NCBI GenBank assembly: GCA_964344215.1
Contig: CAYFMP010000091.1
Span: 1 to 13,139 of the forward strand
Direction of reading: 5' to 3'
Origin: CAYFMP01 sp964344215
Lineage (GTDB): Bacteria > Pseudomonadota > Alphaproteobacteria > Rhodospirillales > Casp-alpha2
DNA length: 13,139 bases
The notes beneath the pieces are model-generated. The model saw only the letters and a list, made by a program, of their open reading frames with translations. It had not been told where the DNA came from and did not search any database. Of the stretch, positions 6,176-13,089 are shown piece after piece; position 1 is the first letter of the stretch; each line of letters starts with the position of its first letter. The translations under genes and the position numbers were made by a program.

Positions 6176-7930
6176 ATGAACCTTTTCAATCATTTTCGGG
6201 AAATCATCGTCGATACCATCGCCAAGCTCGGCGAGGCCGGCGACATTCCGGCCGGGTTGGAGACGGCGCGCCTCACCATCGAACCGCCGCGCGAGGCCGG
6301 CCACGGCGACATCACCACCAATGCGGCGATGGTACTGGCCGGGGCGGCCGGTATGAAGCCGAGGGACCTGGCCGAGTTGTTGTCGGCGAGGCTGGGTGCA
6401 CTGGAAGCGGTGACGGCGGCCGACATCGCCGGTCCCGGCTTCCTCAACCTGACTTTGGCGCCAGCCTTCTGGCGGGCGCAGTTGAAAAGCATCCTCAAGG
6501 TCGGCACGGCCTACGGCGATTCGGTGATCGGCGGCGCCGAGCCGATCAACGTCGAGTACGTGTCGGCCAACCCGACCGGACCGTTGCATGTGGCCCACGC
6601 GCGCGGCGCCGTGTTCGGCGACGTTCTGGCCAACCTGCTGGCCAAGGCCGGCTACGACGTGACCAAGGAATTCTACATCAACGACGCCGGCGCTCAGGTC
6701 GACAACCTGGCGCGCTCCGTGCATTTGCGCTACCGCGAGACGCTCGGCGACGACATCGGCGAGGTTCCGGAAGGGCTCTACCCGGGCGACTACGTGAAGC
6801 CGCTGGGCGAGGAACTGGCCGAGCGCGACGGCGACAGGTGGCGGGACGCCGACGAGGGCGAGTGGCTCGACGAATTCCGGGCCTTCGCGGTCGAACGCAT
6901 GCTCGAACAGGTCAAGCGCGACCTTGCCCTGCTCGGCGTCGAGCAGGACGTGTTCACGTCGGAGCGCGCCCTGGTCGAGGACGGCGCGGTCGAGCGCGCG
7001 CTCGACACCCTGAAGGCGGCCGGGCTGATCTACACCGGCGTCCTCGAGCCGCCGAAGGGAAGGACACCGGACGACTGGGAAGCGAGGCCGCAGACCCTGT
7101 TCCGGGCCACCCGGTTCGGCGACGACGTCGACCGCCCGTTGAAGAAATCCAACGGCGCCTGGACCTATTTCTCCAACGACATCGCCAATCATCTCGACAA
7201 GTACCGGCGCGGCTTCAGGCAGATGATCGACGTCTGGGGGGCCGATCACGGCGGCTACGTCAAGCGCATGAAGGCGGCGACCGAGGCAGTCACCGGCGGC
7301 GCCGGCGACCTCGACATCAAGCTGTGCCAGATCGTGCATCTGAAGAAAGGCGGCGAACCGGTCCGCATGTCGAAACGAGCCGGCTCCTTCGTCACCCTGA
7401 AGGACCTCATCGACGAGGTTGGCAAGGACGTGGTGCGGTTCTTGATGCTGACCCGCAAGAACGACAGCCAGATGGAATTTGACCTCGACAAGGCGGTCGA
7501 GCAGTCGCGCGACAACCCGGTGTTCTACGTGCAGTACGCCCATGCCCGCTGCCGCTCGGTGTTGCGCAACGCGGCCGACGATTTCGATACTGCCGAGCTG
7601 ACACCGGAAGCGCTGGCCGGGGCCTCCCTGGAGCGCCTCGAGGACCCGGCCGAACTCGATCTCATCAAGGCGTTGGCCGGTTGGCCCAGGCTGGTCGAAA
7701 GCGCCGCCCAGGCCCACGAGCCGCATCGGGTCGTCTACTACCTGACCGACACCGCCACCCTGTTCCACGCGCTGTGGAACAAGGGCAAGGACGACGCCCG
7801 GCTGCGCTTCATCGACGCCGATGAGCGCGAACTGACGACGGCCCGCCTCGCCCTCGTCCAAGGCGTCGCCTTTGTCATCGCGTCGGGCCTGGACGTGCTC
7901 GGCGTCACGCCGGTCGAGGAACTGCGTTGA
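6176..7930 (+). CDS. argS: Arginyl-tRNA synthetase
   Basis: This 584-aa class I aminoacyl-tRNA synthetase charges tRNA-Arg with arginine in the cytosol using ATP, and is essential. The N-terminal Add-1 domain (about 1-110) is typical of ArgS. The HIGH-type signature is in ANPTGPLHVAHARG (HVAH at 138-141), preceded by NVEYVSANPTGP. The KMSKS-type loop appears as RMSKRAGSF (MSKR at 398-401). A C-terminal anticodon-binding domain of the DALR type covers about 450-584. Length and motif spacing fit the bacterial family. The ATG at 6176 gives the usual MNLFxxF N-terminus. Its Shine-Dalgarno sequence is poor, since the 25 bases before it are nearly all C and G. The frame happens to stay open far upstream, antisense to other genes, which is an artefact. 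The gene overlaps the DNA glycosylase gene by 4 bases. Confidence 0.97.
   Translation: MNLFNHFREIIVDTIAKLGEAGDIPAGLETARLTIEPPREAGHGDITTNAAMVLAGAAGMKPRDLAELLSARLGALEAVTAADIAGPGFLNLTLAPAFWRAQLKSILKVGTAYGDSVIGGAEPINVEYVSANPTGPLHVAHARGAVFGDVLANLLAKAGYDVTKEFYINDAGAQVDNLARSVHLRYRETLGDDIGEVPEGLYPGDYVKPLGEELAERDGDRWRDADEGEWLDEFRAFAVERMLEQVKRDLALLGVEQDVFTSERALVEDGAVERALDTLKAAGLIYTGVLEPPKGRTPDDWEARPQTLFRATRFGDDVDRPLKKSNGAWTYFSNDIANHLDKYRRGFRQMIDVWGADHGGYVKRMKAATEAVTGGAGDLDIKLCQIVHLKKGGEPVRMSKRAGSFVTLKDLIDEVGKDVVRFLMLTRKNDSQMEFDLDKAVEQSRDNPVFYVQYAHARCRSVLRNAADDFDTAELTPEALAGASLERLEDPAELDLIKALAGWPRLVESAAQAHEPHRVVYYLTDTATLFHALWNKGKDDARLRFIDADERELTTARLALVQGVAFVIASGLDVLGVTPVEELR
7916..7920 (+). promoter_or_regulatory. 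Shine-Dalgarno site supporting the TTG start of the DNA glycosylase
   Basis: GAGGA lies inside the last codons of argS, 6 bases before the TTG at 7927. This supports the overlapping start over the downstream ATG at 7945. Confidence 0.55.
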
Positions 7931-8550
7931 GCGGCGCCGACGTCATGTTGATGCGGGGCCTTGAGGCCCTGGCGACGACGGACGAGAGGATGTCGCGGGC
8001 AATTCGGGCGGCCGGGCGGCCCGAAATGCGCAATCGCGAACCCGGTTTCGCCACCCTGGCCCGGACCATCGTCGACCAACAGGTCTCGGTGCAGGCCGGC
8101 GCCGCCATTTGGAGCAAGCTCGAAGACGGCATCGGCGGCGTCACTGCCGACGCCGTCTTGAGCGCCCCGGAGAACACGCTACGGCAGTGCGGATTGAGCG
8201 CCGCCAAGGTGCGTTATATGCGGTGCCTGGCCGACGCCATCGGCTCCGGCGAACTCGATCTGGAAAGCCTCGAGCGGGCCGACGACGACGAGGCCCGCGC
8301 CCGGTTGACGGCAATCACCGGCATTGGCCGGTGGACGGCGGATATCTATCTGATGTTCGCCTTGGGGCGGCTCGACGTATGGCCGTCCGGCGACCTGGCG
8401 CTCGCCGTCGCCGCCCAGCACCTGGAAGGCTTCGAGCAACGGCCGACGCCGAAACAGCTCGAGGAGATGGGCGAGCGCTGGCGGCCGTGGCGGACCGTTG
8501 CGGCGCTGGTGCTGTGGCACTACTACCGCCACGGGCGCGATCAGGAATAG
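7927..8550 (+). CDS. DNA-3-methyladenine glycosylase II family protein (AlkA-type, HhH-GPD)
   Basis: The product is 207 aa and matches the short AlkA-like branch of the HhH-GPD superfamily, which removes alkylated purines in base excision repair. Visible features are the LARTIVDQQVSVQAGAAIWSK helix near residues 44-64, the helix-hairpin-helix LTAITGIGRWTADIYLMF (127-144) that grips the DNA backbone, and the catalytic aspartate Asp156 in WPSGDLALA. The C-terminal WRPWRTVAALVLWHYY is also typical. It lacks the N-terminal domain of E. coli AlkA (282 aa), as many alphaproteobacterial homologues do. The TTG start forms a TTGA overlap with the argS stop and has a good ribosome site, so translation is probably coupled to argS. 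An ATG at 7945 is the alternative. The pairing with argS is likely transcriptional convenience. Confidence 0.92.
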   Translation: MSGADVMLMRGLEALATTDERMSRAIRAAGRPEMRNREPGFATLARTIVDQQVSVQAGAAIWSKLEDGIGGVTADAVLSAPENTLRQCGLSAAKVRYMRCLADAIGSGELDLESLERADDDEARARLTAITGIGRWTADIYLMFALGRLDVWPSGDLALAVAAQHLEGFEQRPTPKQLEEMGERWRPWRTVAALVLWHYYRHGRDQE

Positions 8551-8571
8551 GGAATTATCCCGTCAGCGGGT

Positions 8572-10290
8572 CTAGCCGACCTGCCTGAGGCCCTCGCCGG
8601 GCCACGGCAGTTCGTCGAATTGTTCCGCGGTTTTGAGCGGCTTTTCGCCGCCGATACCGGGTTCCGGCTTGAACAGCGCCTCGCCGGGCCACGGCAGCGC
8701 ATCGGCCGGCTCCTCCTCCGTCACGCCGGCGGCTTCAAGTTCCTCGGCCCGTTCGGCCGCTTCCTCGATGGTCTCGCCGGTCGGTTCGGCGGCGGCCTCC
8801 GCCCCGTCCGTCCGATCGACGCGGGATTGGGCCTGCAGGATGGCGCGAAGGGTGCGGGCGCGCTCCAGGTTCTTGATGGTGACGACGGCGAGCCGCTGCA
8901 TGGCGGCGTGCTCGTAGGCCTTCAACGCAAGCTCGAAGGCGATCACCGCTTCCTCCAGGCGTTCGGCGTTCTCGGTGCGGCGGCCGAGCAGGTAGAGCGC
9001 CGTGCCGAGGTTGTTCTGGGCCTTCGCCCATAGCGCCATCGACTGCGTCGGCGTCCGTACTTCGAGCACGGCGCGGCAGGCATTGACGGCGGTGGCGAGA
9101 ACGTCGGGGCTGTCCTCCAACTCGCCGAAGATCTGGGCGGCCTGCGCGAAGTTGCTCATGATTTCGGCCCAGCGGTCGGGCGCCTCGGCCCGCGTGTAGC
9201 CTTCGAGGGCGTGTTTGAAATGATCGAGGGCCTGGCGCAGGATCGCCACCTCGCCATCGGCGTAGCCGTGGCGGTAGCCGATCAAGCCGAGGCGGTTATG
9301 GATATCGGCCCATGGCCGCCGATGTCCGTCGTGCTCGCCGTCGAAATACTCGAGCGCGGCCCTCAAGGCGGCTTCGGCCTTTTCCAACATGTCGCCGTCG
9401 TCGGTCCGCTGGGCGGCGATGTGCAGCACGCTGCCGAGCTGTTTCTGGGCCCACCCCCAGATGTCGGAAGGCTTGCCGCCCGATCCGGCCAAGGCGGCCT
9501 CGAGCAGTTTTACCGATTTCTCCAGGGCGCCGTCGGCGTGGTTGCGACAGGCCTGGGCGGCCAGCGCATTGCCGTACGACAGGTACAGGCAGGCGCGTTC
9601 GCGTTCGGTCATTTCCGGCGGCAGATTGTCGAGAGCGGCATTGGCGGCGGCCAACGAGTGGGCCAGCACGAAGGATTGCAGGTTTCTCTTGTCCGGCGTC
9701 CTGGCGTCGATGGCCGACAGGACGACGACGCGCAGCAGGCTGGCGAAATCGCCGCCGAATTCGGCCGGCAGCGGCAGCTTGATCCCGGGCATCGCCGTTC
9801 CGAGGGTTTCTCGGTCGCTCGACATCGGGGCGACGAGATAGAGATGCATCGGCTCTCCGGACCCGGGCACGCCGCCCCAGACCAGGACGTCGGCCTGCTT
9901 GGCGGCGAGGATGGCGGACCCGGCCCGCGAAAACTCTTCGATCTGTCGTCTGAGGTCGGCTGCCGGGTCGAGCAGGAAGCTCTGCTCGATCAGTTTGGTC
10001 TGGACGAATTCGGTGTTGCCGAGCGCCTTGAGCAGGTGACGGGTGGTGTCGAGCGAGTTTTCGCCGCCGAGTTCGGCGACGCGGATGCCGAGCCGGCGGG
10101 GATCGTACTCGAGGCTGTTGACGAACTGACGCAACAGGCCGGGCCGGTCGGCGGGCGCCGCCGGCTCGTTCTCGGCAACGCCGTCGGGCGCGGTGCCGTT
10201 ATCGGTGTTAAATTTTCTAAACAGACCGGACAGACCCCAACGCGGGGTCGCGGTCTGCTCGACGATGGCGTTTCCTGGTCGCATGGGCAT
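8572..10290 (-). CDS. TPR-repeat protein with an N-terminal TolB/FlgO-like domain and a C-terminal LPWPGE tail
   Basis: The product is 572 aa with no signal peptide or membrane helix, so it is probably cytosolic. Residues 1-50 are low-complexity. Residues about 60-200 form an alpha/beta domain whose AILAAKQADVLVWGGV segment (126-141) resembles TolB/FlgO/CsgG-like domains; this is only a resemblance. Residues about 205-480 are tandem helical TPR-like repeats of the 'AxAQxxLGxxL...LExAxxAxxxAL' type, for example 421-460. Residues 488-528 are very acidic and Glu/Ala-rich. The tail holds two LPWPGE motifs, at 530-539 and 559-568. TPR arrays bind partner proteins; the partner is unknown. The ATG at 10290 lacks a clear Shine-Dalgarno sequence, and an in-frame ATG at 10284 is equally possible. 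It converges with the glycosylase gene and is divergent from mlaA. Confidence 0.85.
   Translation of the reverse strand: MPMRPGNAIVEQTATPRWGLSGLFRKFNTDNGTAPDGVAENEPAAPADRPGLLRQFVNSLEYDPRRLGIRVAELGGENSLDTTRHLLKALGNTEFVQTKLIEQSFLLDPAADLRRQIEEFSRAGSAILAAKQADVLVWGGVPGSGEPMHLYLVAPMSSDRETLGTAMPGIKLPLPAEFGGDFASLLRVVVLSAIDARTPDKRNLQSFVLAHSLAAANAALDNLPPEMTERERACLYLSYGNALAAQACRNHADGALEKSVKLLEAALAGSGGKPSDIWGWAQKQLGSVLHIAAQRTDDGDMLEKAEAALRAALEYFDGEHDGHRRPWADIHNRLGLIGYRHGYADGEVAILRQALDHFKHALEGYTRAEAPDRWAEIMSNFAQAAQIFGELEDSPDVLATAVNACRAVLEVRTPTQSMALWAKAQNNLGTALYLLGRRTENAERLEEAVIAFELALKAYEHAAMQRLAVVTIKNLERARTLRAILQAQSRVDRTDGAEAAAEPTGETIEEAAERAEELEAAGVTEEEPADALPWPGEALFKPEPGIGGEKPLKTAEQFDELPWPGEGLRQVG
8592..8697. 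repeat. Perfect 19-bp direct repeat encoding the LPWPGE motifs
   Basis: The 19 bases at 8592-8610 recur exactly at 8679-8697. The offset is 87 bases, exactly 29 codons, so both copies are read in the same frame on the minus strand as (D)xLPWPGEx. Confidence 0.85.
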
Positions 10291-10422
10291 CCCGTGCCTG
10301 GCCCTGGTCGGATGGACAGCGCGGGGCGGTCGCCTCGGCGCCGACCCGACCCCATGACTACCAGAAAGCTCCTACCAATCCGTTAATGCGGAGCGCCGCC
10401 GCCCGCTTTCCACAGAGTTCTG

Positions 10423-10453
10423 TTGCGCGGCCGGCTCGGAAGCGTGTTATGAT
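10423..10453 (+). promoter_or_regulatory. Likely promoter for the MlaA-family gene
   Basis: An extended -10 element reads TGT followed by TATGAT (10445-10453), with 5 of 6 bases matching TATAAT. A partial -35, TTGCGC, lies at 10423-10428 with a 19-base spacer. The predicted leader is about 37 bases and ends in a strong ribosome site. Confidence 0.5.
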
Positions 10454-10479
10454 ATGCAGGCCACAACAAAAAGAGTCCC

Positions 10480-10488
10480 GGGAGGGGG
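10480..10488 (+). promoter_or_regulatory. Shine-Dalgarno site that decides the mlaA start
   Basis: GGGAGGGGG is placed 8 bases before the ATG at 10497. It rules against the longer open frame that begins at 10386. Confidence 0.7.
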
Positions 10489-10496
10489 TTTCAGAC

Positions 10497-11222
10497 ATGT
10501 CGCGTTTTCGCAACGCTGTCGTTCGCGGCACAGCCGCGGCCGTCATTGCGCTCGCCGCCGTCGCCCAGCCGATCGCGGCCGGCGCCGATTCGGACGAGCC
10601 GAAAACGACCGAGGATCCGCTTGAAAAGGTCAACCGGGTAACCTCGGAATTCAACCGGCTGTTCCGCGGCGTGCTGCTCGACCCGCTCGTCGACGGCTAT
10701 CAGGCGGTGACGCCCGAGCCGATGCAAAAGGCGATCTCGAATGCAGCCTCCAACCTCAACGAGCCGGTGACCGCGGTCAGCAGCCTGTTGCAGGGCGATG
10801 AGGGGAACGCCAAGGCGGCGACCAGCCGGTTCCTGATCAACTCGACGGTGGGGCTGGGCGGCGTCGGCGACCCGGCCGCCGATTTCGGATACACCTCGCG
10901 CGCCGAGGACCTGGGCCAGGCGGCCGGCGCCGGCGGCACCGAAGCCGGGCCGCACATCGTTCTTCCGTTGCTGGGGCCGAGCAACGTGCGCGACCTGACC
11001 GGCGACGTCATTACCGGACTGATCAGCCCGTTACCGTTGGTGGGGGCGGCGGCCAAGGCCGGCGTTACTTACGCCGACAACCAGGACGAAATCAATTCGA
11101 TCTCGCGCAACGCGCTCGACCCCTATCTGGTCGAACGCGAGGCTTACGAGCAGCACCGCCGCTATCTGATCAACAACGGCGAGGCGCCGCTGATGGAAAT
11201 GCCGTCGCTCGACGGCAACTGA
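10497..11222 (+). CDS. mlaA: MlaA/VacJ family protein (phospholipid retrograde transport, outer membrane component)
   Basis: The product is 241 aa. The N-terminus is a signal peptide (basic SRFRNAVVR, hydrophobic 11-23). The mature part follows the VacJ family closely: EDPLEKVNRVTSEFN (39-53), DPLVDGYQAVTPEPMQKAISN (62-82), NLNEPVTAVSSLLQG (86-100), RFLINSTVGLGGVGDPAADFG (111-131) and GPHIVLPLLGPSNVRDLTGD (151-170). MlaA forms an outer-membrane channel that removes mislocalised phospholipid from the outer leaflet and hands it to MlaC and the MlaFEDB complex. MlaA is usually a lipoprotein, but this protein contains no cysteine at all, so it cannot be lipidated in the standard way. No mlaC or other Mla gene is nearby; the gene stands alone between a divergent TPR gene and a convergent secreted protein. 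Confidence 0.88.
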   Translation: MSRFRNAVVRGTAAAVIALAAVAQPIAAGADSDEPKTTEDPLEKVNRVTSEFNRLFRGVLLDPLVDGYQAVTPEPMQKAISNAASNLNEPVTAVSSLLQGDEGNAKAATSRFLINSTVGLGGVGDPAADFGYTSRAEDLGQAAGAGGTEAGPHIVLPLLGPSNVRDLTGDVITGLISPLPLVGAAAKAGVTYADNQDEINSISRNALDPYLVEREAYEQHRRYLINNGEAPLMEMPSLDGN

Positions 11223-11246
11223 TTCAAGCCCGAAGGCCTTCCGTTG

Positions 11247-11651
11247 TTAACGGCAGCTTACCGTGGCGTCGTAGTTGAAGGCGCGACGGTACCACGACGG
11301 TTTGACCCAAAGGGCGAGCCGCCCGGTGGTGTTCTTCGAGGCCTTGACCTTGAATGACGCCTTCTGGCCGTCTTTCAGGCGCATGCGGCGCTTCGAAATC
11401 ATCTGCTTGGCGCCGCTGCCGATCCGGTAGATCGCGAAGGTGCTGGATTTCGGCCAGTCCTGGCCGGCGTTCTTCACCTGGAAAGTGGCGTTGCCGTTGT
11501 CGCACGCGGTGGCGACGTTGAGTTTGAGAGCGCTGGTGGCGGCCTGCGCCATTTCGGCCGATTTCGATTCGGAGGCGGCCGCGGTCAGGGCAAGACCAAG
11601 AGCGGCGATCGCCATGATGGCGAGGCCGAGGTTGTCCCGGGTCAAGAGCAT
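11247..11651 (-). CDS. Small secreted protein of unknown function with two cysteines
   Basis: I do not recognise a named family. The product is 134 aa. A signal peptide is evident: a charged start, a hydrophobic core at about 8-24, and possible cleavage after the Ala run at 24-26. The mature part has only two cysteines, Cys50 and Cys133 at opposite ends, suggesting one disulfide that closes a beta-sandwich. Segments such as ATFQVKNAGQDWPKSSTFAI (about 55-74) look like the 'xFxVxNxG' strands of CARDB or other Ig-like adhesion modules. The mature protein is basic. The ATG at 11651 has AGGAGA 5 bases upstream, so it should be well translated. Its stop lies 24 bases from the convergent mlaA stop. 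It lies 141 bases downstream of rlmB on the same strand and may have its own promoter. Confidence 0.8.
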   Translation of the reverse strand: MLLTRDNLGLAIMAIAALGLALTAAASESKSAEMAQAATSALKLNVATACDNGNATFQVKNAGQDWPKSSTFAIYRIGSGAKQMISKRRMRLKDGQKASFKVKASKNTTGRLALWVKPSWYRRAFNYDATVSCR

Positions 11652-11792
11652 CGTTGTCTCCTATTTCTCAGGCGCGCCAAATTCAGTCGGCGCTTCGTTA
11701 ACCCATTCAGGGTCGTATCCCCGATTGTGGAGGCGAAAAGTTAACAATTCGGAAACCGGCCGCGGCGGCCGCCACGGCGACCCGGAAAAGCG

Positions 11793-12581
11793 TCAGGCGT
11801 CGCCTTCGAGCTGACGGGCGCGTTCGTAGAGGGCGACGGCGGCGGCGTTCGACAGGTTGAGGCTGTCCATCGCCTGACCCATCGGAATCCGCGCCAGATG
11901 GTCGCAGGTCTGGCGGGTCAGGCGCCTGAGACCGCCGCCCTCGGCGCCGAGCACGAGGACGACACGGCCGGCCAACTCGGTCGCCGCCAGCGTCCTTTCG
12001 GCGTTGCCGTCGAGGCCGACGCACCAGAACCCGGCCTCCTTGAGCAGCGCCAGGGTGCGGGCGACGTTGGTGACGGCGACCAGGGGAACGGTTTCGAGGG
12101 CGCCGGAGGCCGCCTTGGCCAGGACCGCCGTCGCCTCCGGCGCGTGGCGGTCCTGAACAACGACGGCGGCGGCGCCGAAGGCGGCGGCCGAGCGCAAGAC
12201 GGCGCCGACGTTGCGCGGGTCGGTCGCCTGGTCGAGGACGATCAGGCAGGCCGAGGCGAGATCGGCCAGCCGCTCGCGGACCTCCTCGATGGCGACGGCG
12301 GGCAGCGCCGCCGCCTCGACGGCAACGCCTTGGTGGACGGCGCCGGCCGGCAGCAGGGCGGCGATCTCGGCGCCGGTCAGGATTTCCGGCTCGATGCCGC
12401 CGCCGGCCACGGACTCGACGGTCTGCGCCGTCGCCAGCAGACGCCGGCAGCGGCGCAGCGGGTTGGAAAGGGCAGCCCGCGCCGCGTGGACCCCGTAAAT
12501 CCAGACGCCATCTGCGGTCGTTTCCGGGGTTCCGCGCCGTCCCGTACGACGGCGCTTCGAAAGGGGCTTGCGCTTGACCAT
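11793..12581 (-). CDS. rlmB: TrmH-family 23S rRNA (guanosine-2'-O-)-methyltransferase RlmB
   Basis: From the ATG at 12581 the product is 262 aa. A basic N-terminal tail is followed by the substrate-binding domain, beginning WIYGVHAARAALSNPLRR, and then a SPOUT methyltransferase domain with three motifs: motif 1 DPRNVGAVLRSAAAFG, motif 2 LVLGAEGGGLRRL and motif 3 IPMGQAMDSLNLSNAAAVALYE. Together these form the knotted S-adenosylmethionine site. E. coli RlmB methylates G2251 in the peptidyl-transferase P loop. Related TrmH/SpoU enzymes can look alike, but the combination of N-terminal domain and motif 3 favours RlmB. The frame also has ATGs at 12596 and 12623. None of the three has a strong ribosome site, and I chose 12581 because the basic MVKRKPLSKRR start looks native. 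It is divergent from the tRNA/tuf operon, a neighbourhood I associate with alphaproteobacteria. Confidence 0.88.
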   Translation of the reverse strand: MVKRKPLSKRRRTGRRGTPETTADGVWIYGVHAARAALSNPLRRCRRLLATAQTVESVAGGGIEPEILTGAEIAALLPAGAVHQGVAVEAAALPAVAIEEVRERLADLASACLIVLDQATDPRNVGAVLRSAAAFGAAAVVVQDRHAPEATAVLAKAASGALETVPLVAVTNVARTLALLKEAGFWCVGLDGNAERTLAATELAGRVVLVLGAEGGGLRRLTRQTCDHLARIPMGQAMDSLNLSNAAAVALYERARQLEGDA

Positions 12582-12682
12582 GACGGCAATTATCATGGGG
12601 GAAATTCCACCGTCTGCAAGCATCTCGGGTCGGGACGTTTCGGGGCTGAGAGGCTAGCGGACCTTTGCGCTGTGTTTTGAAG

Positions 12683-12710
12683 TTGACAACAGGCGGTAAA
12701 TCCTCATATT
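12683..12710 (+). promoter_or_regulatory. Promoter of the tRNA-Tyr / tRNA-Gly / tuf operon
   Basis: A perfect -35 TTGACA (12683-12688) is followed after 16 bases by CATATT (12705-12710) as the -10. Transcription would start near 12717, about 40 bases before the mature tRNA-Tyr. The whole element sits in a locally AT-rich stretch between divergent genes. Confidence 0.6.
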
Positions 12711-12757
12711 TCGGGTTTTTCCAGGCGCTTTCGAGCGTCCGAAAGCCTAACGTTTAG

Positions 12758-12843
12758 GGAGGGATGCCCGAGTGGCTAAAGGGGACGGGCTGTAAACCCG
12801 TTGGCGTACGCCTACGTTGGTTCGAATCCAACCTCCTCCACCA
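12758..12843 (+). tRNA. tRNA-Tyr (anticodon GTA), CCA encoded
   Basis: A full class II cloverleaf can be folded. The D stem is CCC/GGG. The anticodon stem ACGGG/CCCGT (12785-12789 / 12797-12801) carries the loop CTGTAAA with GTA at 12792-12794. A long variable arm has the hairpin GGCG-TA-CGCC (12803-12812), as expected for bacterial tRNA-Tyr. The T arm is GTTGG-TTCGAAT-CCAAC. The 3' end is encoded as A plus CCA (12840-12843). The acceptor stem pairs GGAGGGA with CTCCTCC: five Watson-Crick pairs, then G6:U67 and an A7:C66 mismatch next to the T stem, which is unusual. Confidence 0.96.
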
Positions 12844-12929
12844 TTTCACCCTGGGCGTGAAGTGGTTTTGAAAACAATGGGTTGCCCGTCTCGCCTTGGT
12901 TTGGGGGCGACGGAACCGAGATTGGGTGT
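12844..12929 (+). other. Inter-tRNA spacer with two possible stem-loops
   Basis: Directly after the CCA of tRNA-Tyr, TTCAC (12845-12849) can pair with GTGAA (12857-12861). Just before tRNA-Gly, CTTGGTTT (12895-12902) can pair with GGAACCGAG (12912-12920) in an 8-bp stem that includes two G:U pairs. Such hairpins could guide RNase processing of the transcript, but this is inference. Confidence 0.35.
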
Positions 12930-13003
12930 GCGGGTGTAGCTCAATGGTAGAGCAGAAGCCTTCCAAGCTTACGACGAGGGTTCGATTCCCTTCACCCGCT
13001 CCA
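12930..13003 (+). tRNA. tRNA-Gly (anticodon TCC), CCA encoded
   Basis: The acceptor stem GCGGGTG/CACCCGC is perfect (12930-12936 / 12993-12999), followed by T and the encoded CCA. The D arm is GCTC-AATGGTA-GAGC. The anticodon arm has the loop CTTCCAA with TCC at 12962-12964; its outermost pair is a G27:A43 mismatch. The T arm is GAGGG-TTCGATT-CCCTT. It lies 86 bases after tRNA-Tyr and 86 bases before tuf, matching the conserved tRNA-Tyr/tRNA-Gly/tuf order. Confidence 0.97.
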
Positions 13004-13089
13004 AACGCGCCAGCGAGCCCGTGAGGACCGAAGACGAGCGATCGGGATTTATTGAGCGATTTCAACGACGGGATTGAAAGACTGAAGAG

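Noticed and set aside
6137..7861. 574-aa minus-strand frame opposite argS
   Set aside because: It is a GC-rich shadow frame; argS on the other strand has all its catalytic motifs.
8559..8570. Hairpin CCCG-TCAG-CGGG between convergent genes, considered as a terminator
   Set aside because: The stem has only 4 bp and no T-tract on either strand.
9211..10386. 391-aa plus-strand frame
   Set aside because: It is the antisense of the TPR gene, whose repeat structure is convincing.
10386..10496. N-terminal extension of MlaA by 37 residues
   Set aside because: It would place charged sequence before the signal peptide and ignore a strong ribosome site just before the ATG at 10497.
11231..11246. GAAGGCCTTC palindrome between mlaA and the small secreted gene
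   Set aside because: It leaves no room for a stable loop and has no T-run, so it does not support a terminator call.
11755..11780. GC-rich palindromic stretch downstream of rlmB, considered as a terminator
   Set aside because: A stem can be drawn, but only a short broken T-run follows, and such palindromes are common by chance at this GC content.
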